Positions 1-8,949 of a stretch of DNA of 64,000 nt are shown here, in pieces. The translations under genes were made by a program, and so were the position numbers. This DNA is from Leuconostoc carnosum (lineage in GTDB: Bacteria > Bacillota > Bacilli > Lactobacillales > Lactobacillaceae): positions 60,971 through 124,970 of the forward strand of contig NZ_JACHGL010000002.1 of assembly GCF_014207505.1 (NCBI RefSeq), given 5' to 3'. The notes beneath the pieces were generated by a model. The model saw only the letters and a program-made list of their open reading frames with translations. It was not told where the DNA came from and made no database searches. Numbering within the stretch: the stretch's first letter is position 1; each line of letters opens with the position of its first letter.

Positions 1-1821
1 CATATCAGCCAACATTAAATCAACAATTGTTAAGAGATGTTCTTGAGATAGCTGTTGAAATTCAATAATATCGTCGAAACGATTGAGAAATTCAGGTCGG
101 AAATAGTTTTCTAGGCGTTGTAATAATCGACTTTTGGGGTCAGCTTGATTGAAACCTACTGGTGTGTTACCGGTATCTGTTGAACCAGCATTGGATGTCA
201 TAATAATTACTGTATCCTTAAAGCTGACAATATGACCTTGAGCATCTGTTAAACGACCATCATCCAAGATCTGTAAAAACATATTCATGACATCTGGATG
301 TGCCTTTTCAATTTCATCAATCAAGACTAATGAATAAGGATGACGGCGAACTTGCTCAGTTAATTGACCGGCTTCTTCATAGCCAATGTAACCAGCTGGG
401 GCACCAATCATTTTAGAAACAGAATGCTTTTCCATGTATTCTGACATGTCAAATCGAATTAAGGCATCTTTGCTACCAAACATTTCTTTAGCAAGTTGTT
501 TAGCTAGCTCAGTTTTACCGACACCGGTTGGGCCGACAAATAAAAACGAACCTATTGGTCGACCTGATTTTGTTAAACCAATGCGATTTCGGCGAATAGC
601 CTTGCTGACTGTTTGAACAGCTGAATCTTGACCAATCACATGTTTTGATAACTGTTTATCGAGATCTTGTAATTGGTTGACTTCATTTTCTTTCAAATCT
701 CCAACTGGAATATCAGTTTTGTCTTCGATGATTTTCAGAATATCTTTTTCAGTGACGGGTTGTGGTTTAAACATTTCAGGATGAGCTTCAACTTGTGCTT
801 TTTGAGACTCAAGTTGGTTTGTTTGATCCCGCCAGTAGCTGGCTTTTTCGAAATCTTCTTTATCGATGGCTTCTTGCTTTAACTGCTCAGCATTATCAAT
901 CTTAGTTTGAATAGATTTAGGATCAGCGATTGTCATTGTTAGGTTTTTACGTGAGCCGGCTTCATCAATCAAATCAATCGCCTTATCAGGTAAAAATCTT
1001 TCAGGAATGTAGCGATCAGAAAGTTCAACAGCGGATTGAATAGCGTCTTCTGTGAAGACGACGTGATGATAGTTTTCGTATCGCTTTTGGATACCTTTTA
1101 AAATCGTAACGGTTTCTTTCTTAGAAGGCTCTTCCACTTGTACAGGTTGAAAACGCCGTGCAATAGCACCGTCTTTTTCAATTTTACGGTACTCGTTGAG
1201 TGTTGTAGCACCAATAAGTTGGAATTCGCCTCGAGCCAATGCTGGTTTTAAGATATTACCGGCATCCATACCACCTTCCGCATTCCCGGCACCCATGATT
1301 TCATGAACTTCGTCAATGAATAGAATGACAGTATCATTGCTGCTAACTTCTTTCATCAATTGGCGCATACGTGCTTCGAATTGACCACGCATTGAAGTAC
1401 CTTGCACGAGCGCTGACATATCTAAACGAATGACGTCTTTTGATTGTAACTTTTCTGGGACTTTATTGGCAACAATTGCTTGGGCCAAGCCTTCAACAAC
1501 GGCTGTTTTACCAACACCAGGTTCTCCGATTAAGACAGGATTATTTTTGGTGCGGCGATTAAGAATTTCAATTGTCCGTGCGACTTCTTTATCACGTCCA
1601 ATCACTGGATCAAGCTTACCTTCACGCGCCTGTTGTGTTAGGTTAATACCATACTCTTCCAAAAATGTTGGCCGTTTATTATTTTTGTTTTTGTTATTTT
1701 TTTGCTGTGGTCCAGTGGTATTTTGACCACCATTTTGTGCGTCTTGCATTTGTTCATTCATTGCGCGCATCATGTCATCAAAATTAATATTGTTAAAGCC
1801 AAAGGGGTCTTGTGCTGCCAT
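1..1821 (-). CDS. clpE: ClpE-like Clp protease ATPase subunit, C-terminus beyond the window
   Basis: Hsp100 AAA+ unfoldase that would feed damaged proteins to ClpP in the cytoplasm. About 607 codons are visible and the C-terminus lies off the left edge. Order: a Gln/Asn-rich N-terminus to about residue 50, AAA1 with Walker A GEPGVGKT near residues 99-106, a UVR-like stretch near 310-330 ([12 protein letters not shown]), and AAA2 with Walker A GPTGVGKT near 430. Family knowledge: ClpE normally starts with a zinc finger. None is present here, and the double-Clp N domain of ClpC is also missing, so the start resembles ClpL although the AAA1 and UVR regions look like ClpE. An in-frame stop lies about 30 nt upstream of the ATG. 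No Shine-Dalgarno sequence is adjacent (see the leader hairpin). The promoter abuts a CIRCE operator. Confidence 0.9.
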   Translation of the reverse strand, partial: MAAQDPFGFNNINFDDMMRAMNEQMQDAQNGGQNTTGPQQKNNKNKNNKRPTFLEEYGINLTQQAREGKLDPVIGRDKEVARTIEILNRRTKNNPVLIGEPGVGKTAVVEGLAQAIVANKVPEKLQSKDVIRLDMSALVQGTSMRGQFEARMRQLMKEVSSNDTVILFIDEVHEIMGAGNAEGGMDAGNILKPALARGEFQLIGATTLNEYRKIEKDGAIARRFQPVQVEEPSKKETVTILKGIQKRYENYHHVVFTEDAIQSAVELSDRYIPERFLPDKAIDLIDEAGSRKNLTMTIADPKSIQTKIDNAEQLKQEAIDKEDFEKASYWRDQTNQLESQKAQVEAHPEMFKPQPVTEKDILKIIEDKTDIPVGDLKENEVNQLQDLDKQLSKHVIGQDSAVQTVSKAIRRNRIGLTKSGRPIGSFLFVGPTGVGKTELAKQLAKEMFGSKDALIRFDMSEYMEKHSVSKMIGAPAGYIGYEEAGQLTEQVRRHPYSLVLIDEIEKAHPDVMNMFLQILDDGRLTDAQGHIVSFKDTVIIMTSNAGSTDTGNTPVGFNQADPKSRLLQRLENYFRPEFLNRFDDIIEFQQLSQEHLLTIVDLMLADM

Positions 1822-1833
1822 AATTATCAGTAG

Positions 1834-1895
1834 TTTTTGTAGTGGTTAAATCATGTTGAAGATCGATATATTAGAGTGATTTAACACTACAAGAA
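1834..1895 (-). promoter_or_regulatory. Hairpin in the 5' leader of the clpE-like gene
   Basis: On the clp mRNA an arm covering 1895-1877 can pair with an arm covering 1853-1834, about 19 bp with one bulge. The only purine-rich ribosome-binding sequence, AGAAAGG (1907-1901), lies just upstream of this hairpin, and the ATG lies 12 nt downstream of it. A mini-frame ATG TTC TTG TAG (1898-1887) sits in the 5' arm. The pairing is seen directly; any regulatory role is inference. Confidence 0.6.
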
Positions 1896-1922
1896 CATTT
1901 CCTTTCTATATATTATGTATTA

Positions 1923-1950
1923 ATTATAACAGTTCAACATTAAATTGCAA
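1923..1950 (-). promoter_or_regulatory. SigA-type promoter of the clpE-like gene
   Basis: Reading the minus strand: -35 TTGCAA (1950-1945), 16-bp spacer, -10 TATAAT (1928-1923). The -35 touches the edge of the CIRCE palindrome, so a repressor bound there should block it. Confidence 0.75.
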
Positions 1951-1956
1951 TTAAAG

Positions 1957-1983
1957 TTAGCACTCTGATAGTTTGAGTGCTAA
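1957..1983. promoter_or_regulatory. CIRCE operator (HrcA binding site)
   Basis: TTAGCACTC - 9 nt - GAGTGCTAA, an exact CIRCE inverted repeat. The palindrome extends perfectly to 1950-1990. HrcA is the known repressor at CIRCE elements of dnaK and groE operons. Here the site lies between two divergent promoters, touching the -35 of the clp gene and overlapping the -35 of the small gene to the right. Confidence 0.95.
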
Positions 1984-2001
1984 CTTTAATTATTGTATAC
2001 T
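1973..2001 (+). promoter_or_regulatory. Promoter of the small gene at 2018
   Basis: TTGAGT (1973-1978), 17-bp spacer, TATACT (1996-2001). The -35 is inside the right arm of CIRCE, so this promoter should also be HrcA-repressed. Confidence 0.7.
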
Positions 2002-2017
2002 AGAAGTGAGGTGTATT

Positions 2018-2191
2018 ATGGATTATAAACAACTATTAAATGATTTGCGTGATGGTAAAATTGATGAGATTAACATGACGCCAGAGGCATTTCCGGAATT
2101 TCAAAAAGTTTGGCGGGAATTTCCATCACAGAATCGTATTCGTGGTATAGCGGGTAAGCAGGGTCAAGTCAAGTATGTTCGTGTAAATTAA
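2018..2191 (+). CDS. Small conserved hypothetical protein, 57 aa
   Basis: Soluble, charged protein with no transmembrane segment and no motif I can tie to a function. The start at 2018 is preceded by GAAGTGAGGTG, a good ribosome binding site. An upstream in-frame ATG would place the start inside the CIRCE element and is rejected. From memory, short proteins with a similar opening occur near clpE in other lactobacilli. Divergence from the clp gene across a shared CIRCE suggests a heat-inducible accessory role, which is inference. Confidence 0.75.
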   Translation: MDYKQLLNDLRDGKIDEINMTPEAFPEFQKVWREFPSQNRIRGIAGKQGQVKYVRVN

Positions 2192-2288
2192 TTAGTCAAA
2201 AAATGTGTTTCTATGCTACAATACTATCAGTTAAACATAAAATAAAATTGCGCATATTTTACATTCTAAGTATAAAAGGGGCAGCATT

Positions 2289-3296
2289 GTGGCATTTTCA
2301 TTTGGACAACGTAACGTCGGTATCGATCTTGGTACGGCCAGTACATATGTATATATAGAGGGACGTGGTATCGTATTGCGTGAACCATCTGTAGTTGCAC
2401 GTAATACAGAGACAAACGAAGTTGTAGCCGTTGGTTCTGAAGCAAAAGATATGTTGGGTCGCACACCAGCTAGTATTGCTGCAATTCGTCCAATGCGTGA
2501 CGGTGTGATTGCCGACTATGATACAACAGTAGCAATGATCCGATACTACCTACAAAAAGCACTTGGTGGGCGTATTGGAAAACCATATGTGACAATTGGT
2601 GTACCATCAGGTGTCACAGCGGTTGAACGTCGTGCAGTTATTGATGCGGCTCGTGTTGCAGGTGCACGCGATGCGTATGTGATTGAAGAACCTTTTGCTG
2701 CAGCTGTTGGTGCAGGGCTACCAGTGATGGATCCAACAGGATCAATGGTTGTTGATATGGGTGGTGGAACGACTGATGTGGCCACTATTTCATTGGGTGG
2801 TATTGTGTCTAGTCGATCAATACGTATTGCTGGTGATAAACTAGATGAATCAATTGCTAATTTTGTACGTAATAAGTACAATGTGACAATTGGTGAACCA
2901 ACTGCTAGTCGATTGAAGGTCGAGATTGGCGCTGCTTCTTTGGAATTAGCTAGAACTTTGCCAAATGCTTCCGTGCGCGGACGTGACCTGTTGACTGGTT
3001 TGCCAAAAACAATTGATGTGACTGCCGAAGATGTGGCAACTGCTATTCAGGAACCAGTTCAAGAAATTGTTGCTGCAATAAGAGAAACGTTGGAATCAAC
3101 ACAACCAGAATTAGCTGCTGATGTAATTGATCATGGTATGGTCTTAACAGGTGGTGGTGCATTACTTCGTGATATGGATAAAATTATTCAAGAAGCAACT
3201 AAAGTACCTGTTTTGATTGCTAATGAACCATTAGATGCCGTTGCAATTGGTACTGGTGAAGCACTAAAATCAATTGATGTTATGCGTCAAAACTAA
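2289..3296 (+). CDS. mreB: Rod shape-determining actin homologue MreB
   Basis: Membrane-associated actin-like ATPase that positions the elongation machinery for side-wall peptidoglycan. 335 aa, normal for the family. The phosphate-1 motif GIDLGTAST is at residues 11-19 and the phosphate-2 region [10 protein letters not shown] is near 156-165. Adenosine-site glycines follow near residue 285 (TGGGALL). The start is GTG, preceded by AAAAGGGG at 7 nt. A hairpin terminator separates it from mreC, so mreCD probably receive only part of its transcription. Leuconostoc cells are ovoid, yet the whole mreBCD set is kept. Confidence 0.96.
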   Translation: MAFSFGQRNVGIDLGTASTYVYIEGRGIVLREPSVVARNTETNEVVAVGSEAKDMLGRTPASIAAIRPMRDGVIADYDTTVAMIRYYLQKALGGRIGKPYVTIGVPSGVTAVERRAVIDAARVAGARDAYVIEEPFAAAVGAGLPVMDPTGSMVVDMGGGTTDVATISLGGIVSSRSIRIAGDKLDESIANFVRNKYNVTIGEPTASRLKVEIGAASLELARTLPNASVRGRDLLTGLPKTIDVTAEDVATAIQEPVQEIVAAIRETLESTQPELAADVIDHGMVLTGGGALLRDMDKIIQEATKVPVLIANEPLDAVAIGTGEALKSIDVMRQN

Positions 3297-3322
3297 ATAT
3301 AAGATGAGCTTAATTGAACACT

Positions 3323-3353
3323 AGCGTGGCGCTTGCGCTACGCTTTTATTTTT
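3323..3353 (+). terminator. Intercistronic terminator/attenuator between mreB and mreC
   Basis: Hairpin arms AGCGTGGCGC and GCGCTACGCT with a TT loop and one G-U pair, followed by TTTATTTTT. Confidence 0.75.
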
Positions 3354-3372
3354 AAAACAAGGGGACAACAAA

Positions 3373-4230
3373 ATGCGTAAAATATTTTCATCACGCACCG
3401 TTGTAACAATTATTATTGCCGTCATTGTGATTGTAGGGTTAATTGCGGGATCGAACTGGTGGGCGAAAAGAACGAATACACCACCATTTATACAACGCTT
3501 TGGTAATGATTTAGCTGGTGGCGTAAGCCGAGTGATTGCTATGCCGACAAATGCTGTTGGACGAACAGCTAATAGTATCGGGAATTTATTGGATACTTTT
3601 TCGGAAAATCGTGATTTGAAATCAAAAATTGATGAGTATGCGCAAAACAAAGTACGTTTGCAAACTATTGAAGAAGAAAATGCGTCACTTAAAAAGCAAC
3701 TTAAGTTACAAGCAACGTTAACTGATTACAAAACAGTTTCTGCTGTGACGATTAGTCGTTCACCAACAACATGGCAATCACAGCTAGTTATTAATAAAGG
3801 ATTAAATTCTGGGCTGAAAAAAGGCATGCCAGTGCTAGCTGGAGCAGGAATTATTGGTCGTATTAGTGAAGTAAATACCACGAACGCTAAAGTGGCTTTG
3901 ATTTCTGATACGAGTGAAGAAGCTAATCGTTTTGCTATTACGATTAAAGGTGACGATGGCGATGTTAATGGTATTGTGACTAATTTTAATAGGGAAAAAA
4001 ATCAGTTGATCATGGGCCAAGTTACCTCTGATAACAAAATTAAAAAGGGTGATTTGGTAAAAACTTCGGGTCTAGGTGGCATCATTCCAGCAGGCATATT
4101 TGTAGGAACAGTTACTAGCGTGACGAAAGATGATTATGGTCTATCTAAGCAAATCAATATTGAACCAGCAGCAGACTTAGGTAATATTACAACAGTTGTT
4201 GTTGCGGTATCAGAGATTGGAGCGCAATAG
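3373..4230 (+). CDS. mreC: Rod shape-determining protein MreC
   Basis: Bitopic membrane protein that links MreB to penicillin-binding proteins outside the cell. 285 aa. N-terminal transmembrane helix at about residues 8-28, then a coiled coil at about 70-115 rich in Lys, Glu and Leu, then the beta-rich MreC domain to the end (LVINKGLNSGLKKGMPVL and later Gly-Val repeats). Starts after a GGGGACA site. The stop abuts the mreD start. Confidence 0.95.
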   Translation: MRKIFSSRTVVTIIIAVIVIVGLIAGSNWWAKRTNTPPFIQRFGNDLAGGVSRVIAMPTNAVGRTANSIGNLLDTFSENRDLKSKIDEYAQNKVRLQTIEEENASLKKQLKLQATLTDYKTVSAVTISRSPTTWQSQLVINKGLNSGLKKGMPVLAGAGIIGRISEVNTTNAKVALISDTSEEANRFAITIKGDDGDVNGIVTNFNREKNQLIMGQVTSDNKIKKGDLVKTSGLGGIIPAGIFVGTVTSVTKDDYGLSKQINIEPAADLGNITTVVVAVSEIGAQ

Positions 4231-4758
4231 ATGGCATTTTGGCAGTTAACACGCTTACGTGTTGTATATCCAATTGTATTATTGTTTTTATTATTTGTTG
4301 ATGGTAGTTTAATGTCTGGAATGGGTGGTATATTTACTGCGTTTCCATGGCATATACTACCTGTATTAACCCTAGGATGGTTATTTTACGCTGTACAATT
4401 TGATGCTGAAACAGATATGCCATTCTGGTTATATGTCATCTTAATTGGCGTGCTGTTTGATATGTATTATACTGGTATTTTTGGGACATATACATTAGCA
4501 TTTGTTAGTTCAGTGGCTGTCATGATGCAGCTTCATAAAGTATTAGATGAGCGCCTATTAAGTGGATTATTTATGTTTTTAGTTGGTCTGATTGTTTATC
4601 TGTTGGTCACTTATGTGGCAGGTTTTATTACAGGTGTATCAAGTGTTGGTTTAACGGCATTTATGTTATTTGAAGTGATGCCGACGGTTATTTTAAACGT
4701 AATGATTGCCGCAGTCGGTTATTATCCTGTTTGGTCGCTATTTCAATTTTTGAGATAG
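4231..4758 (+). CDS. mreD: Rod shape-determining protein MreD
   Basis: Polytopic partner of MreC, 175 aa, with five or six predicted membrane helices and almost no soluble part. Starts immediately after the mreC stop, with GGAG in the mreC end as ribosome binding site. Last gene of the mre cluster. The T-box promoter begins 4 nt after its stop. Confidence 0.92.
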   Translation: MAFWQLTRLRVVYPIVLLFLLFVDGSLMSGMGGIFTAFPWHILPVLTLGWLFYAVQFDAETDMPFWLYVILIGVLFDMYYTGIFGTYTLAFVSSVAVMMQLHKVLDERLLSGLFMFLVGLIVYLLVTYVAGFITGVSSVGLTAFMLFEVMPTVILNVMIAAVGYYPVWSLFQFLR

Positions 4759-4761
4759 TTC

Positions 4762-4789
4762 TTGACAAATAACTTGAAAAGAATATAAT
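4762..4789 (+). promoter_or_regulatory. Promoter of the T-box transporter operon
   Basis: TTGACA (4762-4767), 16-bp spacer, TATAAT (4784-4789). Confidence 0.85.
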
Positions 4790-4796
4790 AAGAAAT

Positions 4797-5055
4797 ATAT
4801 TAAAAAACGTTGAGTAGAAGAGTAGGTTAATGTATCCTTCAGAGAGTTTGTGGTTAGTGCGAGCAAACGGTTATATTAAACGAAACACATCTGCGAGTGT
4901 GTGATTGAATTGAGTAGGTCATATCGGGAATGCCCGTTACCGCATACAGTCTTTTGACTGACTGAGATGTAACTAGTGATAGTTATATAATCAAGAGGTG
5001 GCACCGCGGAAAAACGCCCTCTAAATACGACTGTATTTAGAGGGCGTTTTCTTAT
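4797..5055 (+). promoter_or_regulatory. T-box riboswitch (tRNA-sensing leader), complete copy
   Basis: Stem I landmarks are visible: the K-turn/S-turn purine tracts (GAGTAGAAGAG), AGAGAG before the distal hairpin, and a specifier-loop strand around GAAACACATCTG. The T-box AGAGGTGGCACCGCGG is at 4994-5009. The terminator is a perfect 18-bp stem (5011-5028 with 5033-5050). The specifier could be CAC (His), placed by the conserved A after the codon, or AAC (Asn). The UGGN base is C, which predicts discriminator G73. That suits tRNA-Asn better than bacterial tRNA-His, so the amino acid is unresolved. Confidence 0.93.
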
Positions 5056-5059
5056 TTTG

Positions 5060-5163
5060 GGTGGAAAGACTGACAGAGTGGTTTTGTGTGAGCAAAATCA
5101 AAATCTGAGGTGGTATCACGCTCAAGCGTCCTCTTGTAATTAATTTTGCAGGAGGATTTTTTT
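5060..5163 (+). promoter_or_regulatory. Second, truncated T-box antiterminator/terminator module
   Basis: After the first terminator comes a stem III-like hairpin (GGTTTTG with CAAAATC). A second T-box sequence, GAGGTGGTATCACGC, follows at 5107-5121, then a second terminator (5129-5136 with 5149-5156) and a run of seven T. There is no room for stem I or a specifier loop, so only the 3' half is duplicated. Confidence 0.8.
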
Positions 5164-5208
5164 AATCAAAAAAATGAAATTAATGTTGTCAGTTAGAAGG
5201 AGATAAAG

Positions 5209-5850
5209 ATGAATTATTTGATGGAAATATTGCCAAGCTTATTAGCCGGCTTGAAAATGACACTAGGTGTATTTTTCCTAACCATTATTGGCTCGGTGCC
5301 CTTAGGAATTATTGTTTCATTAGGCATGAAGTCACCTTATTTTACGATTCGTTGGATTATTAATGGCTATATTTGGATTATGCGTGGAACGCCACTATTA
5401 TTACAGCTGATTTTCGTTTATTATGGTTTGGGTATGATAGGCATCACGTTTCCAAGATTTGAAGCAGCAGTGATTGCTTTTATTATTAACTATGCCGCTT
5501 ATTTAGCAGAAATTTTCCGTGGTGGACTACAGTCAATGCCACGTGGACAATATGATGCTGCAAAAGTGCTTGGTTTTAATAAATTTCAAACTTTTTTCAA
5601 GATTATCCTGCCACAGGTGATTAAAATTATTGTGCCATCGTTTGGAAATGAAGTGATTAATTTAGTTAAAGATACGTCATTAGTCTATGTAATTGGCTTA
5701 GGAGATATTCTGCGTGCGGGAAACATTGCAGCGAGTCGTGATGTGACATTATTACCATATTTGTTGGTTGGCTTGATTTATTTACTCATGACAGCAATTG
5801 TCACAGTGGCATTGCGCCGTAGCGAAAAACGTTTAAATATTTGGAGATAA
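5209..5850 (+). CDS. Polar amino acid ABC transporter permease
   Basis: Inner-membrane channel subunit of a polar amino acid importer (HisM/GlnP type). 213 aa with about five membrane helices. The EAA-like loop (GQYDAAKVLGFN, near residues 108-120) docks the ATPase. Start preceded by AGAAGGAGA. First of three tightly linked genes (permease, ATPase, binding protein) behind the T-box, so the cargo should be the amino acid whose tRNA is sensed. The order resembles the hisXYZ-type operons known under T-box control, but substrate assignment is inference. Confidence 0.9.
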   Translation: MNYLMEILPSLLAGLKMTLGVFFLTIIGSVPLGIIVSLGMKSPYFTIRWIINGYIWIMRGTPLLLQLIFVYYGLGMIGITFPRFEAAVIAFIINYAAYLAEIFRGGLQSMPRGQYDAAKVLGFNKFQTFFKIILPQVIKIIVPSFGNEVINLVKDTSLVYVIGLGDILRAGNIAASRDVTLLPYLLVGLIYLLMTAIVTVALRRSEKRLNIWR

Positions 5851-5853
5851 GCT

Positions 5854-6492
5854 ATGTTAGAAATTAAAAAATTAACCAAAAAATATGATACGAATACAAT
5901 TTTTAGAGATTTGAATTTAACGGTTAACGATGGCGAGGTGTTAAGCATTGTTGGCCCATCAGGTATTGGTAAAACAACCTTAATTAAAATTTTAGCCGGG
6001 TTAGAAACAGCTAATTCTGGTCATATTATGCTTAATGGTGATGAGCTGCCAGTAGACGGCACACGCTTTGATGCTAAAGTTGGTTTGATTTTTCAAGACT
6101 TTAACCTTTTTCCGCAATATACTGTGATAGAAAATATTACACTAGCACCCATTAATGTTAGAAAAACAGATAAAGTTGTAGCACGGCAACAAGCAAACAA
6201 TATTTTGACGACTTTAGGTATGCTGGACAAAGCTGATTTATATCCATATCAATTATCTGGTGGACAAAAACAACGCGTGGCTATTGCCCGTGCATTGGCT
6301 ATGAATCCGCAAATATTAGCTTATGATGAACCAACCAGTGGTTTGGATGAAGTGGCTACCAAGCAAGTCGGTGACATCGTGCAAACGTTAAAAGGGCAAG
6401 GGGTGACACAACTCATTATCACTCACGATCAAACTTTTGCAGAGATGGTGTCAGATCGCGTGTTTGATTTTGCAACGGAGGTACAACGTTAA
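5854..6492 (+). CDS. Polar amino acid ABC transporter ATPase
   Basis: ATP-binding subunit of the same importer, 212 aa, shorter than the usual 240 or so. Walker A GPSGIGKT at residues 34-41, Q-loop FQDFNLF, signature LSGGQKQR, Walker B ILAYDEPT and H-loop ITHD are all present. Three nt separate it from the permease, and its stop codon overlaps the next start (TAATG). Confidence 0.93.
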   Translation: MLEIKKLTKKYDTNTIFRDLNLTVNDGEVLSIVGPSGIGKTTLIKILAGLETANSGHIMLNGDELPVDGTRFDAKVGLIFQDFNLFPQYTVIENITLAPINVRKTDKVVARQQANNILTTLGMLDKADLYPYQLSGGQKQRVAIARALAMNPQILAYDEPTSGLDEVATKQVGDIVQTLKGQGVTQLIITHDQTFAEMVSDRVFDFATEVQR

Positions 6493-7346
6493 TGGTAACA
6501 AAGAAAAAGAAAATTATAGTTAATACAATTGTCGCTCTCATATTCTTTGCATTGATTGGTTGGGTTGCAATTGGACTAAATGAAAATTCAAAGAAGACAT
6601 CACAAAATAATCAAACAACATCTCAAGTTGATGAGTGGAATCGTATTAAAAAGACAAAACAAATTACAATTGGTCTAGATGATACCTTTGTACCGATGGG
6701 ATTTCGTGATAAAAATGGAAAACTTATAGGATTTGATGTTGACTTAGCAAATGCGGTATTTAAAACAATGGGTATCACGGTTAAATGGCAACCAATTGAT
6801 TGGTCAATGAAAGAAACAGAATTAAACACAGGAAACATCGATGCCATTTGGAATGGCTATACTAAGACAGCTGCACGAGAAAAGCAGGTCGCTTTTTCTG
6901 AAACTTACCACAATGCGACACAAGTACTTGTAACGCTCAAAAAGAATAATATTAATCATTTTACTGATATGAAAGATAAAGTTCTTGGTGATCAAACAGC
7001 ATCAAGTGGTGATGAAGGCTTTAGTAAGTATCCAAAGGTATTAAAGCAGTATGTAAAAGACCAAAAAGTCGTTGGTTACGATACGTTTGATAAAGCGTTT
7101 AATGATTTGAATGCTGGACGTATTGATGGTTTATTAATTGATGAAGACTATGCAAGGTATTATGTTGCCCACCAGCCAAATCCAAAAAATTATACAATAA
7201 CGGTTGGTGACTTTCCGGTTGACCAAACTGGTGTCGGTTTCCGAAAATCGGACAATGGATTGCGTCGTGCTGTTAACAAAACATTGGCCGCATTTAAGGC
7301 TGACGGTCGTATGAATGAGATAGAAGATAAGTGGTTTTCAAAGTAA
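6492..7346 (+). CDS. Polar amino acid substrate-binding protein, membrane-anchored
   Basis: Extracellular receptor of the importer, family-3 binding protein fold from about residue 55 to 284. The N-terminus has a Lys patch (VTKKKKK) and one hydrophobic helix (about 9-29). There is no cysteine, so it is not a lipoprotein and is probably held by an uncleaved helix. That is unusual for a Gram-positive binding protein and is shared by both PstS proteins here. Translationally coupled to the ATPase and followed by a strong terminator. Confidence 0.92.
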   Translation: MVTKKKKIIVNTIVALIFFALIGWVAIGLNENSKKTSQNNQTTSQVDEWNRIKKTKQITIGLDDTFVPMGFRDKNGKLIGFDVDLANAVFKTMGITVKWQPIDWSMKETELNTGNIDAIWNGYTKTAAREKQVAFSETYHNATQVLVTLKKNNINHFTDMKDKVLGDQTASSGDEGFSKYPKVLKQYVKDQKVVGYDTFDKAFNDLNAGRIDGLLIDEDYARYYVAHQPNPKNYTITVGDFPVDQTGVGFRKSDNGLRRAVNKTLAAFKADGRMNEIEDKWFSK

Positions 7347-7362
7347 TTGAATACGTTTTAAT

Positions 7363-7404
7363 AAGCAATTAAGGTTGTCTGGTGACAATGCTAATTGCTT
7401 TTTT
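7363..7404 (+). terminator. Terminator of the T-box transporter operon
   Basis: AAGCAATTA pairs with TAATTGCTT across an inner GTTGTC/GACAAT pairing, followed by a T run. Confidence 0.85.
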
Positions 7405-7494
7405 GTGCTTAATTATATAATTGATTATTTGATATAAAATAATGTAAAAAATGGTAAACTAGTAGTATTATGAAAATAGTAGATAGGGAGTGAC

Positions 7495-8949
7495 ATGCTA
7501 GAAAATTCCGTTCTAATCGTTTTATGGCTTATTTTGTTAGGTAATACAGCTGTTGCTATAATTGCTGTTTTCAGTCAAAAACGTGATATTGCAACAATTT
7601 GGGCATGGTTGTTAGTGTTAATATTGATGCCTGTTGTAGGCTTCTTTATTTTCTTTCTGGTGGGTAGCCGCATATCTAATAAAAAAATCTTTCGTTTACG
7701 CACACAAGAACAACGTGGGTTAGAACAAATTGCAGAAAATCAGCGTCAGCAATTAGAAGCAATTGAACAGTTATTACCAATTCCTGATTCAGCATCTGAA
7801 CTAGTGAATTTATTTCTAACATCAGATGATGCAGTCCTAACACGTGGTAATGAAATTAATATTTACAGTAATGGTAAAGATAAATTTGCAGCACTATTTG
7901 ACGACATTAAAAAAGCTACTAGCCACATCCATTTAGAATATTTTACAATTTATGATGATGAGATTGGCAATCAACTCGTTGATTTATTAACACAAAAAGC
8001 TGGTCAAGGTGTTGAAGTACGTGTGATTTTTGATCAATATGGCTCGCGTGGTCAACATCATGACATGTATAAAAGATTACGTGATGCTGGTGGTGTGGCA
8101 GAACCATTTTTAATGCGCCATTTTCAATTATTGACTATACGATTTAACTTTCGAAATCACCGTAAAATAGCTATTATTGATGGTAATGTGGGTTATATTG
8201 GTGGTTTCAACGTTGGAGACCAATATTTAAGCAAGTTTAAAAAATTTGGTCATTGGCGTGATACACATATTCGGATTCACGGTGACGCCGTACTATCATT
8301 ACAGAGCCGTTTTTTAATGGATTGGAATGCTACTGCACCAGCTCAAGAATTACTCACTCAAACAGTTGATTATTTTCCAGAAATTACAGAATTACCTGGT
8401 CGTGCAATGGTTCAAATTGTTTCAAGTGGACCTGATAATGATTTAAAGCAAATTAAACAAGGTTTTATGCGCATGTTCGCTTCTGCACGCGAAGAAATTA
8501 CAATTGAAACACCATACTTCATACCAGATGCAGCTATTCTAGAAACCTTACAAATGGCTATTATGTCAGGTGTACGCGTCAGACTAGCAATCCCAAACAA
8601 ACCGGATCATCCGCTTGTCTATCGAGCAACACAATATTATGCTAGAGAATTAATCGAACTCGGAGCGGAAGTTTATCGATATGATGGTGGATTTTTACAT
8701 AGTAAAGTTGTCATAATTGACCATGAAATTAGTACCGTTGGTTCAGCTAACATGGATATTCGCTCATTTGCTTTGAATTTTGAAGCAAATGCATTTATTT
8801 ATGACCCAGATATTGCTGTACAATTAGAAAATTTATTTGAGAACGATATGCAACACGCTACATTATTAACAATTGAAGATTTCGAAAGGCAATCATTTTG
8901 GATGACTTGTTTACAAAAATTTAGTCGTCTATTCTCACCAATTTTATGA
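7495..8949 (+). CDS. cls: Cardiolipin synthase
   Basis: Phospholipase D-family membrane enzyme that joins two phosphatidylglycerols into cardiolipin and glycerol. 484 aa, standard length. Two N-terminal membrane helices (about 5-25 and 35-57) are followed by two PLD repeats. The HxK-D motifs are HRKIAIID near residue 221 and HSKVVIID near 401. Ribosome binding site AGGGAG. The last codons overlap the next gene by 4 nt. pgsA, which makes the precursor, lies 3.4 kb downstream. Confidence 0.95.
   Translation: MLENSVLIVLWLILLGNTAVAIIAVFSQKRDIATIWAWLLVLILMPVVGFFIFFLVGSRISNKKIFRLRTQEQRGLEQIAENQRQQLEAIEQLLPIPDSASELVNLFLTSDDAVLTRGNEINIYSNGKDKFAALFDDIKKATSHIHLEYFTIYDDEIGNQLVDLLTQKAGQGVEVRVIFDQYGSRGQHHDMYKRLRDAGGVAEPFLMRHFQLLTIRFNFRNHRKIAIIDGNVGYIGGFNVGDQYLSKFKKFGHWRDTHIRIHGDAVLSLQSRFLMDWNATAPAQELLTQTVDYFPEITELPGRAMVQIVSSGPDNDLKQIKQGFMRMFASAREEITIETPYFIPDAAILETLQMAIMSGVRVRLAIPNKPDHPLVYRATQYYARELIELGAEVYRYDGGFLHSKVVIIDHEISTVGSANMDIRSFALNFEANAFIYDPDIAVQLENLFENDMQHATLLTIEDFERQSFWMTCLQKFSRLFSPIL

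Noticed and set aside
1937..1983. CtsR operator in the clp promoter region
   Set aside because: No GGTCAAA-type heptamer repeat is present. The dyad is a CIRCE element.
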